A stretch of DNA of 37,364 nucleotides from an uncultured Bacteroidales bacterium (GTDB taxonomy: Bacteria; Bacteroidota; Bacteroidia; Bacteroidales; Muribaculaceae): positions 1-37,364 of the forward strand of contig CANSAP010000022.1 in the NCBI GenBank assembly GCA_947644715.1, written 5' to 3'. A program made the translations under genes and the position numbers. Positions 1-8,815 of the stretch are shown piece after piece (positions within the stretch are counted from its first letter, which is position 1; each line of letters starts with the position of its first letter). The notes under the pieces are model-generated. The model ran no database searches. It was not told the DNA's origin and saw only the letters and a list, made by a program, of their open reading frames with translations.

Positions 1-73
1 GACCGTTATCAGCATTAGGCGCTATTCGATGTCTTCAAGTTTTTCCGCTCAATGATAGTCAATTACCATCATT

Positions 74-100
74 ATAATTCATTATGTATCAATGAATTAT
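74..100. terminator. AT-rich inverted repeat at the end of mnmE
   Basis: A perfect 10-bp inverted repeat (ATAATTCATT, 7-nt loop, AATGAATTAT) overlaps the mnmE stop codon. It could act as a weak terminator for the minus-strand operon. There is no strong U-run, so the role is uncertain. No gene is visible in the bases to its left. Confidence 0.35.
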
Positions 101-1467
101 TTACCGATGCAGAAGTTGGCGAACAGGTGGTGGAGGAGGTCGGGGGTGGTGATGGGGGCGGCGGTTATGGTGGCGAGGTGGTCGATGGTCTCGCGGATGT
201 CTTGCGTTAGCATGTCCAGGGGGAGAGCGGATGTCAGGGATTGCTTTACTCGATCAATGGCTGCTCGGGATTTTTGCAGGGCTATGCGGTGGCGTTCGTT
301 GGTTATTATTTGGCTGCCGGCGTTCTCTTGTAGTTTTGCTGCTATCTCTGTCAGTTGCTTGCGCAGGGTGCTAACATCTTGTTGGTTGCGGGTGCTCATC
401 GGCAGAAGCGTGTGTGTGGTTCCCGTCAGGGCTTCCCATTCTTTGATGCGAGACTCGGGCAAGTCTCGCTTGTTGAGTAGCAGGATGGTGTGAGTGTCAG
501 CTGTCGTCGCAGTCGGGATTAGGTCGGGGGAGGGGGGGAGTGTTGTGTCAACGATGGCAAGCAGGATGGTGGCGTGGCCAATGGCCTGGCGTGCGCGTTC
601 AATGCCGGCTTGCTCTATCGGGTCGGTGGTATTGCGTAGTCCGGCCGTGTCGGTGATGCGGAACAGATATGACCCGATTGAGAGGGTGTCTTCCACGGTG
701 TCGCGGGTGGTGCCCGGGATGTTGCTTACGATGGCGCGCTCATCGCCAAGCAGGGCGTTCAGCAGCGAGGATTTCCCCGCATTCGGCGCGCCGGCAATTA
801 CGATTGGTATGCCGTCGCGTATGGCTGTTCCGGCGGAGTATGAGTCAATCAGTGTGTCGAGCCGGGAGATGAGTTCATCGGTTGTGTGTAGCAGCGTTTC
901 GCGGGATGCGAATTCCACATCTTCTTCCGAGAAGTCGAGTTCGAGTTCTACGAGGGCAGCCAAGTTTTTCAGGGTCTCGGTCAGTTCTGCGAGACGCTTG
1001 GATATCCCTCCTCGCATCTGGTTCATGGCCATGTTGGCCGCTGCTTTGGATGTGGAGGCAATCAGGTCAGCCACTCCTTCAGCCTGCGCCAAGTCCATGC
1101 GTCCGTTAATGACTGCGCGCATAGAAAATTCGCCGGGGCCTGCCGGGGTAGCGCCGGCATCCAGCAGGCGGCTGAGGATGGCGCGTTGGAGATATGAGGA
1201 GCCGTGGCAGGCTATTTCTACCATGTCTTCGCCGGTGAATGATGCCGGGGCTTTGAAGAATGTCAGGAGCACTTGGTCGATGTCAGCACCGTCAGCGTCG
1301 GTGATGAATCCGAGCGATGTTGTGCGGGGAGGAAGAGAGGAGAGTGCGTGTCCGCGCCAGACTTTGGCGGCAATAGAGAGGGCTTCCGGCCCGCTCATTC
1401 TGACTATGGCTATGGCACCTGTGCCGGGTGCGGTGGAGATTGCAGCGATGGTTGAGGTTGTGTTCAT
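97..1467 (-). CDS. mnmE: tRNA uridine-5-carboxymethylaminomethyl modification GTPase MnmE
   Basis: MnmE works with MnmG to modify the wobble uridine (U34) of certain tRNAs in the cytoplasm. The 456-residue length is normal for the family. Visible parts are the N-terminal formyl-THF-binding domain (from the ISTAPGTGAIAIVRMSG region), a GTPase domain inserted in a helical domain with P-loop GAPNAGKSS at 226-234, PGTTRD at 251-256, DTAG near 273 and NKRD at 332-335, and the diagnostic C-terminal FCIGK with its catalytic cysteine. The ATG overlaps the stop of the upstream nuclease gene by 4 nt (ATGA), so it is translationally coupled and last in a minus-strand operon. The linkage to surface-glycan genes is probably only positional. 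Confidence 0.97.
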   Translation of the reverse strand: MNTTSTIAAISTAPGTGAIAIVRMSGPEALSIAAKVWRGHALSSLPPRTTSLGFITDADGADIDQVLLTFFKAPASFTGEDMVEIACHGSSYLQRAILSRLLDAGATPAGPGEFSMRAVINGRMDLAQAEGVADLIASTSKAAANMAMNQMRGGISKRLAELTETLKNLAALVELELDFSEEDVEFASRETLLHTTDELISRLDTLIDSYSAGTAIRDGIPIVIAGAPNAGKSSLLNALLGDERAIVSNIPGTTRDTVEDTLSIGSYLFRITDTAGLRNTTDPIEQAGIERARQAIGHATILLAIVDTTLPPSPDLIPTATTADTHTILLLNKRDLPESRIKEWEALTGTTHTLLPMSTRNQQDVSTLRKQLTEIAAKLQENAGSQIITNERHRIALQKSRAAIDRVKQSLTSALPLDMLTQDIRETIDHLATITAAPITTPDLLHHLFANFCIGK

Positions 1468-2279
1468 TTATCCCAGGAGCGGAAAGAGAATGAGCTTTCA
1501 ATTACGTTTTCGAGAGAGTCGGGGAGGGCGGGGAAGAGGTCGAATCCGATGGTTGCCTCCAGGTCGTCGATGCTGAGGGCATAGAGTTGCATGTTTCCCG
1601 GCGCATGGTCGTTCGGATATATGAATGCTATGCCGCGCGGTTCGGCAACGTATGGGGCTATGATGGCCTTAAAGAAGCCTGAGGGGACGCGCACCCCGGC
1701 GTCGCCTATGCGCAGGTTGTCGGCTTTTTGGTATATGGGTCCGGCAATGATGACGAGTGCCGAGTCGCGTTTTGCCCACAGTCGTTCTTTCTCCTCGAGG
1801 GTTTTCCAGGCGCCGCCGTTCAGAGCATGCTTCTGCGGGCAGATGTTTGCCATAGAGAAGCATTGCTCCATCGCGTCGGCGCTCCATTTGGCATCGGCGG
1901 CCGGGAACATGTGGCCGCGGTCATATCCGGAGCGGGTGTAGTCGCCGGTTGAGGGGCAATTCTTGATTGTTTCGTCGCGCCAGAACTTGTTGGAACGGGA
2001 GTGTTCGCCGGTGGTTTCAGAGCCGAGCAGCTCCCAAGCCACGTAGTTTGGGGTGCGGTTAGAGGTGTTGAAGTTAACGATAAACCCTTCGTATTCCTTG
2101 ATTTGCTGAGGAATTGCAGAGGGAACATCGGCAGAGGTCAGATTCGGTATATGCTTGGTGGCCGAGGCCGGTTGGCGGGAGTCAGTCGTGGCTGCGTGGG
2201 ACCGGGTGCAGCCGGCTATGAGACTTCCGGAGAGCAGCGCAGCGACCGCTGTGGAAGCAAAGATATGAAGTGGATTCAT
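1464..2279 (-). CDS. DNA/RNA non-specific endonuclease, predicted lipoprotein
   Basis: This is a 271-residue member of the Serratia-type beta-beta-alpha-metal nuclease family (Endonuclease_NS). The N-terminus has a lipoprotein signal with lipobox LIAGC (Cys24), so the enzyme should be anchored in the cell envelope facing outward. The DRGH motif is at 120-123 in GYDRGHMFPAAD, followed by NICPQ and by LNGGAW (N154) and LE (E162), matching the metal-binding Asn and Glu of the family. All key residues are present, so it is probably active. Likely roles are nutrient scavenging from nucleic acids or degrading incoming DNA (inference). Its ATG overlaps the end of the glycosyl-1-phosphate transferase gene by 1 nt, and its own stop overlaps mnmE. 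Confidence 0.9.
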   Translation of the reverse strand: MNPLHIFASTAVAALLSGSLIAGCTRSHAATTDSRQPASATKHIPNLTSADVPSAIPQQIKEYEGFIVNFNTSNRTPNYVAWELLGSETTGEHSRSNKFWRDETIKNCPSTGDYTRSGYDRGHMFPAADAKWSADAMEQCFSMANICPQKHALNGGAWKTLEEKERLWAKRDSALVIIAGPIYQKADNLRIGDAGVRVPSGFFKAIIAPYVAEPRGIAFIYPNDHAPGNMQLYALSIDDLEATIGFDLFPALPDSLENVIESSFSFRSWDK

Positions 2280-3262
2280 CAGTGTTTCAGATAAATATCA
2301 GAGAGGTGGGGACGGTTAATGAGATGGCGCCGTATAATGGTCCATAATGCCACGAGGGCAGCAAAGGCCGCAACGACATACAGAATTGTTCCGACCGAGT
2401 TGCCGAGCAGGAAATATAGCGGCAGGGTTAGGCCGACTTGCAGCAGCGCGTATGCAGAGGCAACCGCCAGCTCCGGAAGGCCGAGACGATAGACGAGCAT
2501 CTGGTAGATATGTTCCTTATGAGCCCGGAAGATGTTTTCGCCGCGGCGCAGGCGGGCGAGGAGGGTCATCCCTGCGTCAGTAAGATAGACCCCGACAGCC
2601 AGTATTGAGGCCGGAAACGAGTCTGTGGTTACGAGTAGAGCAGCAATGAATGCGCCCATAACTATTGATCCGGCATCTCCGGAGAAGACTGCGGCATGGC
2701 GGCGGAAATTGAATATGGAGAAGGCGAGCGTGGCCATAATGACGGGGAGCAGCATGGTGAACGGAATGCCGAGCACAGGCATTGTGCAGAGCACGGCCAG
2801 GGCGTAGCCTGAGGTGATGCCGTTCATGCCATCCATGAAGTTATAAGCGTTCATGAAACCGATGATAAACAGCACGGAGAGCACAGCGCCCGGGAGCTGC
2901 ATCCAGGTCAATTCCGGAAATTGCAGCGACGCCAGTGCCATCGGTATAATGACGGCCACGGCTTGAGCGCCCAGCCGAAGCGGGATGCTGAGCGGGTGCA
3001 GGTCATCAATGAAAGAGACGCATGCCAGCAGGGCAAAGCCGGCGGCAGCAGCCACCGTAGCAGCGGAGAAGGGGAGAGCCGGGAGCACACACATTATGCC
3101 GATGAAGAAAATGAGTCCACCCCCCACGGCGGGGCGCTTCACTCCCGGGTATTCCGGTGCTCCATTGGATATCCAGCCCAATGTCCGGGCCAGGCGGATA
3201 TAGGCAAATTCCAGCAGCGAGAATATAATCAGTTCAGCTATTGCGGTGATGGCAGTCGGCAT
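2279..3262 (-). CDS. WecA/TagO-like undecaprenyl-phosphate glycosyl-1-phosphate transferase
   Basis: This is a polytopic membrane enzyme of the MraY/WecA/TagO family (327 residues). The family transfers a sugar-1-phosphate, commonly GlcNAc-1-P, from a UDP-sugar to undecaprenyl phosphate to start a lipid-linked glycan. Family signatures are FIDDLHPLS (DD at 86-87), NAYNFMDG at 138-145, GDAGS at 195-199, a conserved Asp at 229, and AHKEH at 247-251 in the late cytoplasmic loop. Many hydrophobic segments run the length of the protein. Genes upstream in the same operon encode a HAD phosphatase and two GT2 glycosyltransferases, which supports a role in O-antigen, capsule or glycoprotein-glycan assembly. 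It overlaps its neighbours on both sides by 1 nt. The exact sugar cannot be read from sequence. Confidence 0.92.
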   Translation of the reverse strand: MPTAITAIAELIIFSLLEFAYIRLARTLGWISNGAPEYPGVKRPAVGGGLIFFIGIMCVLPALPFSAATVAAAAGFALLACVSFIDDLHPLSIPLRLGAQAVAVIIPMALASLQFPELTWMQLPGAVLSVLFIIGFMNAYNFMDGMNGITSGYALAVLCTMPVLGIPFTMLLPVIMATLAFSIFNFRRHAAVFSGDAGSIVMGAFIAALLVTTDSFPASILAVGVYLTDAGMTLLARLRRGENIFRAHKEHIYQMLVYRLGLPELAVASAYALLQVGLTLPLYFLLGNSVGTILYVVAAFAALVALWTIIRRHLINRPHLSDIYLKH

Positions 3263-3966
3263 CAGATGTCAAGAATTATTTGGGCGGCTTCGCTCAGCGA
3301 CCGGATTATGCGTGAGGGGCGATGAGCCTCTGAAGGGATTACGTTTTGCGGATGCACATTGCAGCCCCGGTCTTTAAGACAGAGGGTTGTGAAGCCGAGC
3401 ATGTTTGGATAGAGGAAGTCTTTTGAGGGGTTGTCGCCAATTGCAATGAATGCTTTAGCCTCCGGATAGCGGCTCGCTATGGTTCGCCAGGGGTCGACAG
3501 CCAGTTTTCCGATTCCGCGCTCCTCGCTCACCCAGATGTCAGCCGGATTAAAGTATTCATCCAGTCCGAGTGCCTTGATTTTTGCCCACTGAGTTGTTAC
3601 GCGTCCATCGGTCACGAGAGCCATTCTCACCCCCTTCTCACGCATCAGATTCAGAAACTCGCGTGACTCGGCAGGGAGCGAGAGGAGCGGAGTGTGAAAC
3701 CGATAGATAGAGACACACATTGGAGTGAACAGCTCCTTGCGGGAAATTGCGGGGAATGCGTCAAGGAGGGCATCGAAGGGGTTGTTGCCTATTCTGAACG
3801 CACGGTTCATAACTTTGAGCGTAGCAGCCGGGTCGAGATCATCGCGGCGTTCCAGAGCTTCGGAAATAGCGCGATAAGCCGAGGCCACGTAGTCAGCTTC
3901 CGGGTAGAGAGTGTCATCGAGGTCGAGAATAGCCACCGGTCCGTGGTAATGAATGTCGTGTGTCAT
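3262..3966 (-). CDS. HAD-superfamily hydrolase
   Basis: A 234-residue phosphatase-type HAD protein. Motif I is DLDDTLY near residue 16, with the nucleophile Asp and general acid Asp both present. Motif II is VTDGR, a Lys lies in ERGIGKL, and motif IV is IGDNPSKD. A helical cap region lies between motifs I and II, as in C1-type enzymes such as pyrimidine 5-prime-nucleotidases and phosphoglycolate-type phosphatases. The substrate is unknown. Its place between glycosyltransferases and the WecA-like gene suggests a sugar phosphate or nucleotide-sugar intermediate, but this is inference. The stop overlaps the start of the WecA-like gene (TGATG). Confidence 0.85.
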   Translation of the reverse strand: MTHDIHYHGPVAILDLDDTLYPEADYVASAYRAISEALERRDDLDPAATLKVMNRAFRIGNNPFDALLDAFPAISRKELFTPMCVSIYRFHTPLLSLPAESREFLNLMREKGVRMALVTDGRVTTQWAKIKALGLDEYFNPADIWVSEERGIGKLAVDPWRTIASRYPEAKAFIAIGDNPSKDFLYPNMLGFTTLCLKDRGCNVHPQNVIPSEAHRPSRIIRSLSEAAQIILDI

Positions 3967-3987
3967 AGGCTGTCAGGTTTATTTCGG

Positions 3988-4971
3988 TTATTTCAGCAGT
4001 TTCTTGGCTATGTATTTTATGGGGGACTTCTGCACCGTTTCGGCCTCTTGAGCCACAAGCTCTTCAGCCGTCAGAGAGAACCCCACCTGTTTCCACAGGG
4101 GGTCGCGCAACTCCTCCTTCATTACCTGCTCCACAGCCTGACGGGTCCAGCTTAGTTCCGTCATGAGTTGGCGCACATGGTAACGCAGGAGCATGATAAT
4201 TTCCGCATCGATATATTCTTCACTCTGCCCCATGACGCGTTTCAGCGAATGCACGTTCTTGAACTCGCGCAGCAGAGAAAATTTATAGTTTGTTGATGTG
4301 TCGCCTCCCCAATAATAGCAGTAGCCGACGTAGTCAACGAAAGCCATTGAGCGGCAGTGACGCAGATACTGGATATTGAAAATCTGGTCATCCCCCCAAA
4401 ACTGGTTGAAGTCAATCAGTTGCAGCGAGCGCAACTGGTCAGTGCGGAACATTTTCCCCCAGCAAGAGGGGTATATGTAGCTGTCCATCCCGACATAAGA
4501 AGCGAGCCCCCTGAAGTCAATGCCGTCAATGCGCCTTCCGGCCAGCTCCGGATTCCATTGTTCAAGGTATTTGACTCCGACACCTTTCATGCGTCGGCGG
4601 TAGCGCATCTGCACGAGGTCGACATCAAATTCAAGCATTGTGGCGAGCATCGTTTCGACGGCACGCGGTTCCATAGTGTCGTCAGCATCGCAGAAGACGC
4701 AGGCTGCTCCGCGGATTTCTCTGATGCCATGGATGCGGGCCTGATATGCCCCAACGTTTTGGGGCAGCTCCTTGAGGCGGATGCGTGAGTCGTGCGCCTG
4801 CATTGCGCGGACAATCCGCATGGAAGTGTCGGTGCTCCCGTCATCCACAATCAGAATCTCCAGATTGGAATGTGTCTGCGCAAGCAGCGACTGAAGGCAA
4901 CGGCGCAGAGTGCGGCTTTTGTTGTAAACCGGAACAATGATGGATACGAGTATGTCGTTAGCTTCAGTCAT
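3988..4971 (-). CDS. Family 2 glycosyltransferase
   Basis: A GT-A fold, family 2 glycosyltransferase of 327 residues, predicted cytoplasmic and membrane-associated. The N-terminal nucleotide-binding region starts VSIIVPVYNKSRTL and continues to LIVDDGSTD. The metal/nucleotide DxD-type motif is FCDADDTM near residue 95. The C-terminal half (about 180-327) carries aromatic-rich GT2 acceptor-side sequence (WGDDQIFN) and ends in a basic tail. It lies 21 nt upstream of the HAD gene and 3 nt after the next glycosyltransferase, so all are probably cotranscribed. It likely adds one sugar to the lipid-linked glycan begun by the WecA-like enzyme. Donor and acceptor are not predictable. Confidence 0.9.
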   Translation of the reverse strand: MTEANDILVSIIVPVYNKSRTLRRCLQSLLAQTHSNLEILIVDDGSTDTSMRIVRAMQAHDSRIRLKELPQNVGAYQARIHGIREIRGAACVFCDADDTMEPRAVETMLATMLEFDVDLVQMRYRRRMKGVGVKYLEQWNPELAGRRIDGIDFRGLASYVGMDSYIYPSCWGKMFRTDQLRSLQLIDFNQFWGDDQIFNIQYLRHCRSMAFVDYVGYCYYWGGDTSTNYKFSLLREFKNVHSLKRVMGQSEEYIDAEIIMLLRYHVRQLMTELSWTRQAVEQVMKEELRDPLWKQVGFSLTAEELVAQEAETVQKSPIKYIAKKLLK

Positions 4972-4974
4972 AAT

Positions 4975-5889
4975 TCAGAGAAAGTATCGGCTGTAATATA
5001 AACGCAGAAAGCGGGTCGGATTGTATATGAACGCGCGGAATAATTGCAGCACGGCTTTGACAGGTTTGCCGGCACGTCGCAGCAGAGTCCATTGCTCCAG
5101 CTGCTCATAGAGGCGCAACCATTTCTTCATAGGGTGTGCGGAGTCGTACATCAGGCTAATCAACTTGCTTTCGGCAGAATGGCCGGCAGAGGTGCTGTTG
5201 GTCTCCAGTCGGGCTTGGGTGTAAATCCCCTTGGAGTGGATGCGATACATGCTCCAACGCTGCGCGAAGCCATACACTTTGCCTAATCGGGCAAGCCAGG
5301 CAAACACCAGAATATCGGTGACCGGATACATCTTCTTGTAAATCTCCCAATACTCTTCCCCTTGGAAAAAGATTTCTCTGCGCATCAATATGGAATTGGT
5401 GTGAGCCAGATGCTCTAGCACGAGTCGCTGCACCGAGACATTCCCGGAGCGGCGCATTCGCGGAGGGGCGGGAGCCGGACTTGGTGTTTCGTTCAGGATG
5501 TCATAGAGGTGGAAGCAGGCGGAATAATCCGGATGCGTTTCAAGGAAAGACACCTGCTGCTGAAGCTTTTGGGGGGCAGTCCAAAAATCATCCCCTTCGC
5601 AGATGGCCACATATTTTCCTCTCAGCCTTGGAATAATCACATCCTGCGTCTTGCGGCCCGTCATAAAAATGTTTTTCGTGAGGAGCACAGGTTCAATCAG
5701 CTCCGGATAGCGGGCAGCATAGTCGCGGATTATATCGGGAGTAGAGTCAGAGGATGCATCATCAATGACGAGCAAGTGCAGCTGAAAGTCACCGCGTTGC
5801 ATCAGCACCCCATCCAGACATTGGGCTATGAAGCGTTCATGCTGAAAGGTGTTGACAACTACGGTTATTATCGGCTTTCCCTTCTCCAT
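4975..5889 (-). CDS. Family 2 glycosyltransferase, first gene of the glycan operon
   Basis: A second GT2 enzyme, about 304 residues from the chosen ATG (MEKGKPIITVVVNTFQ). It has the nucleotide-binding strand VVVNTFQHERFI, the LVIDDASSDST segment and an EGDDFW motif matching the donor-metal site. An in-frame ATG at 5937 would add 16 residues (MPRDLEYSS...), but a full TTTG-N20-TAATTTTG promoter lies inside that extension, and the GT2 fold begins right after the 5889 ATG, so the downstream start is preferred. With that start the mRNA has almost no leader. It is the first gene of the run toward mnmE. The distal C-terminal region (LRRAGKPVKAV) is basic and probably membrane-associated. Confidence 0.88.
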   Translation of the reverse strand: MEKGKPIITVVVNTFQHERFIAQCLDGVLMQRGDFQLHLLVIDDASSDSTPDIIRDYAARYPELIEPVLLTKNIFMTGRKTQDVIIPRLRGKYVAICEGDDFWTAPQKLQQQVSFLETHPDYSACFHLYDILNETPSPAPAPPRMRRSGNVSVQRLVLEHLAHTNSILMRREIFFQGEEYWEIYKKMYPVTDILVFAWLARLGKVYGFAQRWSMYRIHSKGIYTQARLETNSTSAGHSAESKLISLMYDSAHPMKKWLRLYEQLEQWTLLRRAGKPVKAVLQLFRAFIYNPTRFLRLYYSRYFL

Positions 5890-5894
5890 ACCTG

Positions 5895-5926
5895 CAAAAT
5901 TACTCAATTTGGATGAATATTCCAAA
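5895..5926 (-). promoter_or_regulatory. Consensus Bacteroidetes promoter for the glycan operon
   Basis: On the minus strand TTTG (5923-5926) is followed by a 20-nt spacer and TAATTTTG (5895-5902), matching the sigma-ABfr -33/-7 pattern known from Bacteroides. Only 5 nt separate the -7 box from the 5889 ATG, so the transcript may be leaderless. Confidence 0.7.
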
Positions 5927-5944
5927 TCGCGGGGCATGGAAGCC

Positions 5945-7378
5945 TTACGTATGCAGTCGTGGGAAATTGAATGAGAAGACGGTTCCGGGATTCGCGTTGG
6001 AGATAGCTATGTCGCCCCCGTGCAGCAGAACGGCGTTGCGCACGATGGCGAGTCCAAGACCTGTGCCACCGGCTTTGCGGCTGCGGCCGGGCTCCAGTCG
6101 GTAGAACCGATCAAAGATGTGAGGATGATGCTCCTCAGGGATTCCTGTGCCATTGTCTCTGACCACCCAGTTACCCTCCCGGTCCCCTTCGACTACAATC
6201 TCCGTGCCGCCACTGTAAAGAATAGCGTTCCTGATAAGGTTACGGAAGACAGCCTCAATCAACGGAGCATTGCCATTCACGGTCAGCGGTTCATCAGGAA
6301 GCTTGGCTGAGAGTTCCATGCCGGCCTTGGCAGCGGCGGGGCGAAGTTCCTCCACCACATCTCTGACTATGTCAGTCATTGGCAGGGGAGACATGTTGAT
6401 TACGTCGGCACCCTCATCCATGCGTGTAATCACCGACACATCTTTCAGCATGTTTTGCAGGCGGATGGCGCTTTGCAGGATTCGGTCTTCGAGTTCTTTT
6501 TGCTTGGCGGCCGGAAGGTCGGGAAAATCATGCAGCGTTTCCATGCAGAGGATTATGGAGGCCACGGGGGTTTTCAGCTCATGGTTGATGTCGATTGTGA
6601 GTTGCTTCTTGAAGCGCTCTTTATCCCTCTCGGCCTTCATGGCCTCCGCGTGCTGAATGTCTCGCTCCTCCATCACCTGCTGCCAACGCGCGTAAAGCGA
6701 AATGATGTGGGAGGAAATGGCCCCCAGCTCATCGTTCGGGAAAGTGTAAGTCTCAGTTACTCGTTCCCCTTTTTCCACGGTTGCGGCAAATCGGTTCAGA
6801 CGGGAGATACTGCGGCTCACCTGCTTCGTGCCAAGCCAGCCTATAATGCTGATAATCACTGAAATGCCGGCCATAATCCAAAGGAATTTCCAGTCGGCTT
6901 TCAGTGTGTCAAACAGAGAATGGTTGTATGGAATGGCAGAGCGTACCACAAGTCCGTAAGGAGCCTGTGTGGCCGAGTAGAAATAATCCTTGTCGTCGAC
7001 GATGGAGGTGCGGGAGGGGACGAGCCCTTTGCCATACTTGCGTGCATCGATAACCTCTTGGCGGTCAGCATGATTGCCTACTCCCATATTGTCGTTCGTG
7101 TCAAACGTCACACGCCCCATGGCATCAATGAGCGTAATGCGCACATCAGGCATCGGGGGGTCAATGCGGCGCACCACCGACCCGATGTCTTCGCCGCGGG
7201 TCATGTCGTTGATTATACGGTGGTTGTGCTGCTGAAGTTGAGCATCGAGCAGTTCGACTTTGAACTGCTTTTCCCTGACATACTGCCATGCAATGAAGGC
7301 TCCCACGAAGAGCCAGGCGGTGCCAAGCACGAGCAGGAGCATGCGGTATTGGAAGGAGATTCTAATCCTGCCAACCAT
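5945..7378 (-). CDS. Membrane sensor histidine kinase
   Basis: A 477-residue sensor kinase of a two-component system. Transmembrane segments are near 13-33 and 163-183, enclosing an extracytoplasmic sensor region of about 130 residues. A HAMP-like linker follows (about 185-240). The dimerisation box has DINHELKTP with the phospho-acceptor His266. The ATPase domain shows the N box FRNLIRNA (379-386), G1 DNGTGIP (408-414) and G2 GGTGLGLAIV (437-446), so catalysis should be intact. The gene overlaps the response regulator gene by 17 nt. An internal start at Met13 would remove the overlap but clip the N-terminal segment before TM1, so both starts are possible. The signal is not predictable. Confidence 0.94.
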   Translation of the reverse strand: MVGRIRISFQYRMLLLVLGTAWLFVGAFIAWQYVREKQFKVELLDAQLQQHNHRIINDMTRGEDIGSVVRRIDPPMPDVRITLIDAMGRVTFDTNDNMGVGNHADRQEVIDARKYGKGLVPSRTSIVDDKDYFYSATQAPYGLVVRSAIPYNHSLFDTLKADWKFLWIMAGISVIISIIGWLGTKQVSRSISRLNRFAATVEKGERVTETYTFPNDELGAISSHIISLYARWQQVMEERDIQHAEAMKAERDKERFKKQLTIDINHELKTPVASIILCMETLHDFPDLPAAKQKELEDRILQSAIRLQNMLKDVSVITRMDEGADVINMSPLPMTDIVRDVVEELRPAAAKAGMELSAKLPDEPLTVNGNAPLIEAVFRNLIRNAILYSGGTEIVVEGDREGNWVVRDNGTGIPEEHHPHIFDRFYRLEPGRSRKAGGTGLGLAIVRNAVLLHGGDIAISNANPGTVFSFNFPRLHT

Positions 7379-8072
7379 AGCCGTAGCCGGAACGGGTTAT
7401 AATGTGTTTGCCATAGGGTGCGATTTTTCTGCGCAGGCGGGTGATGTTGACATCCACGACACGCTCAAGCACAATAACCTCGTCCGGCCAGAGCTTCGTG
7501 AGGATATCCTCGCGGGAGAAGATTGTGCCGGGGTTCTGAAGCAGCAAAGTGAGAATTTCAAGCTCCTTGCGGGGCATCTTGACAGCCTCGCCGTCAACAC
7601 TGCAGACGTGGGCATCGAAATCAATTTTGATTCCGGCGCGTGTCAGAGCGGCCTGTGCAGAGGTCTGCGCGTGCGCGTGAGCGAATGCCGAGCGGCGCAG
7701 CACGGCGGCGATTCTTGCCAGCACATTCTTCATGGAGAAGGGCTTGGAGATATAGTCGTCGGCACCGAGGTTGAGACCCTCCACCATGTCCTCGTCAGAG
7801 TCGCGGGCCGTAAGGAAGATAATCGGGATGTGAGCCGTGGCATGATTGCTTTTAAGAATCTTTGCGACCTCAATGCCATTCATGGGTTCCATCATGACAT
7901 CAAGCACAACGAGATCGAATGTGCCGGGGAGCTGTTCGAGAGCCTCCTTGCCGCAAGAGGCCGTGGCTACTGAGTAGCCGTCCATTTCCAAATAAAGTTG
8001 CAGACCCTCGCGCAGAGTCTCTTCGTCATCCACAACAAGGATGCGGCCTTTTTCCGGGGCTTGAGTTTCCAT
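7362..8072 (-). CDS. OmpR/PhoB-family response regulator
   Basis: A 236-residue DNA-binding response regulator. The receiver domain (about 10-125) has acidic residues D15/D16, the phospho-acceptor Asp58 in LDVMM, a conserved Thr near 88 and Lys110 in ISKPF. The C-terminal winged-helix domain (about 140-234) ends in the typical wing sequence TRSGYGYGW. It precedes and overlaps the histidine kinase gene, so the two form a pair. It lies 53 nt downstream of the outer-membrane protein gene on the same strand, which might be cotranscribed or be a target (inference). Confidence 0.95.
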   Translation of the reverse strand: METQAPEKGRILVVDDEETLREGLQLYLEMDGYSVATASCGKEALEQLPGTFDLVVLDVMMEPMNGIEVAKILKSNHATAHIPIIFLTARDSDEDMVEGLNLGADDYISKPFSMKNVLARIAAVLRRSAFAHAHAQTSAQAALTRAGIKIDFDAHVCSVDGEAVKMPRKELEILTLLLQNPGTIFSREDILTKLWPDEVIVLERVVDVNITRLRRKIAPYGKHIITRSGYGYGWQD

Positions 8073-8125
8073 ATATGCTGAATTAGGTGGTGTGGTAAGC
8101 GCCTTGCTTTGGGGGCGCCAAGGTT

Positions 8126-8605
8126 CTAAAAATTGTAGCCGATTCCGGCGCCTACGTAGAGGCCGTCAGTGTGCTTCATGAAGCTGTAAGCAGCTGAAAT
8201 GGTGAGGCGCAGCGACGGCGTGAATTTCAGGTCGATGCCGCCACCCACGTTCAGACCCAGATGAGAGTCGGAGCCGTCGAAGCTGTAGTTCCAGCTGTTA
8301 AAGGTCACGCCTGCCAGAGGAAAGAGCTGCAGACCGCGAGCCACAGAGAAGGGGAATTGCATATCAATGCTCGCATTGAAAGCCGAAGCATTCTCATGCT
8401 TGAAGACATAGCCGATGTGGGGGGCTATGCGCACATGAGAGGCGAATGAATACCTGAAATAGATATCCGAATAACCGCTATGATTTACAGTGGTATATCC
8501 GCCCCCGATGCCCAGGGTCATGTCGCCGCGTTCATCTCCGCGAGCCGCGCATGGAAGCAGTAAACTGATGGCGAGGAGTAGTAGAGAAAGATGTCTCGTG
8601 ATCAT
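8126..8605 (-). CDS. Small outer-membrane beta-barrel protein
   Basis: A 159-residue exported protein with a Sec signal peptide (about 1-23, ending CAARG). The rest consists of alternating short amphipathic strands: MTLGIGGGYTT, DIYFRYSFA, VRIAPHIGYVF, INASIDMQFPF-type repeats, LGLNVGGGIDL, and the C-terminal VGAGIGYNF with a terminal Phe, typical of barrels inserted by BamA. The size fits an eight-stranded porin-like or OmpA/OmpX-type barrel. No enzyme motifs are visible. It is on the same strand as the two-component genes. Function is unknown. Confidence 0.82.
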   Translation of the reverse strand: MITRHLSLLLLAISLLLPCAARGDERGDMTLGIGGGYTTVNHSGYSDIYFRYSFASHVRIAPHIGYVFKHENASAFNASIDMQFPFSVARGLQLFPLAGVTFNSWNYSFDGSDSHLGLNVGGGIDLKFTPSLRLTISAAYSFMKHTDGLYVGAGIGYNF

Positions 8606-8669
8606 TACCGGATGGGTGAAAAAATTATTTCTAATCTATTAAACGTGTGGATGTGTTAAAATGTTTTAC

Positions 8670-8677
8670 TAACTTTG
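8670..8677 (+). promoter_or_regulatory. Probable nadE promoter (-7 box)
   Basis: TAACTTTG fits the TAnnTTTG -7 consensus. No clear TTTG is seen 20 nt upstream. It would give a leader of about 130 nt before nadE, in the divergent space between the outer-membrane protein gene and nadE. I see no recognised riboswitch in that leader. Confidence 0.45.
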
Positions 8678-8815
8678 TAAAAACGTTTGAATCGGGTGGC
8701 TGTTCAGCCTCAGTTCATGTTGGTGCCGTAGTCGTTTTCGGACGATTCCGCTCATGAAACTTAGCTGAAAATCGCCACAGAATACATTCCTCAATCTATT
8801 TGAGCACTTATCAAT

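Noticed and set aside
494..1576. 360-codon plus-strand frame opposite mnmE
   Set aside because: Ser/Arg-rich shadow of mnmE, which has all family motifs on the other strand.
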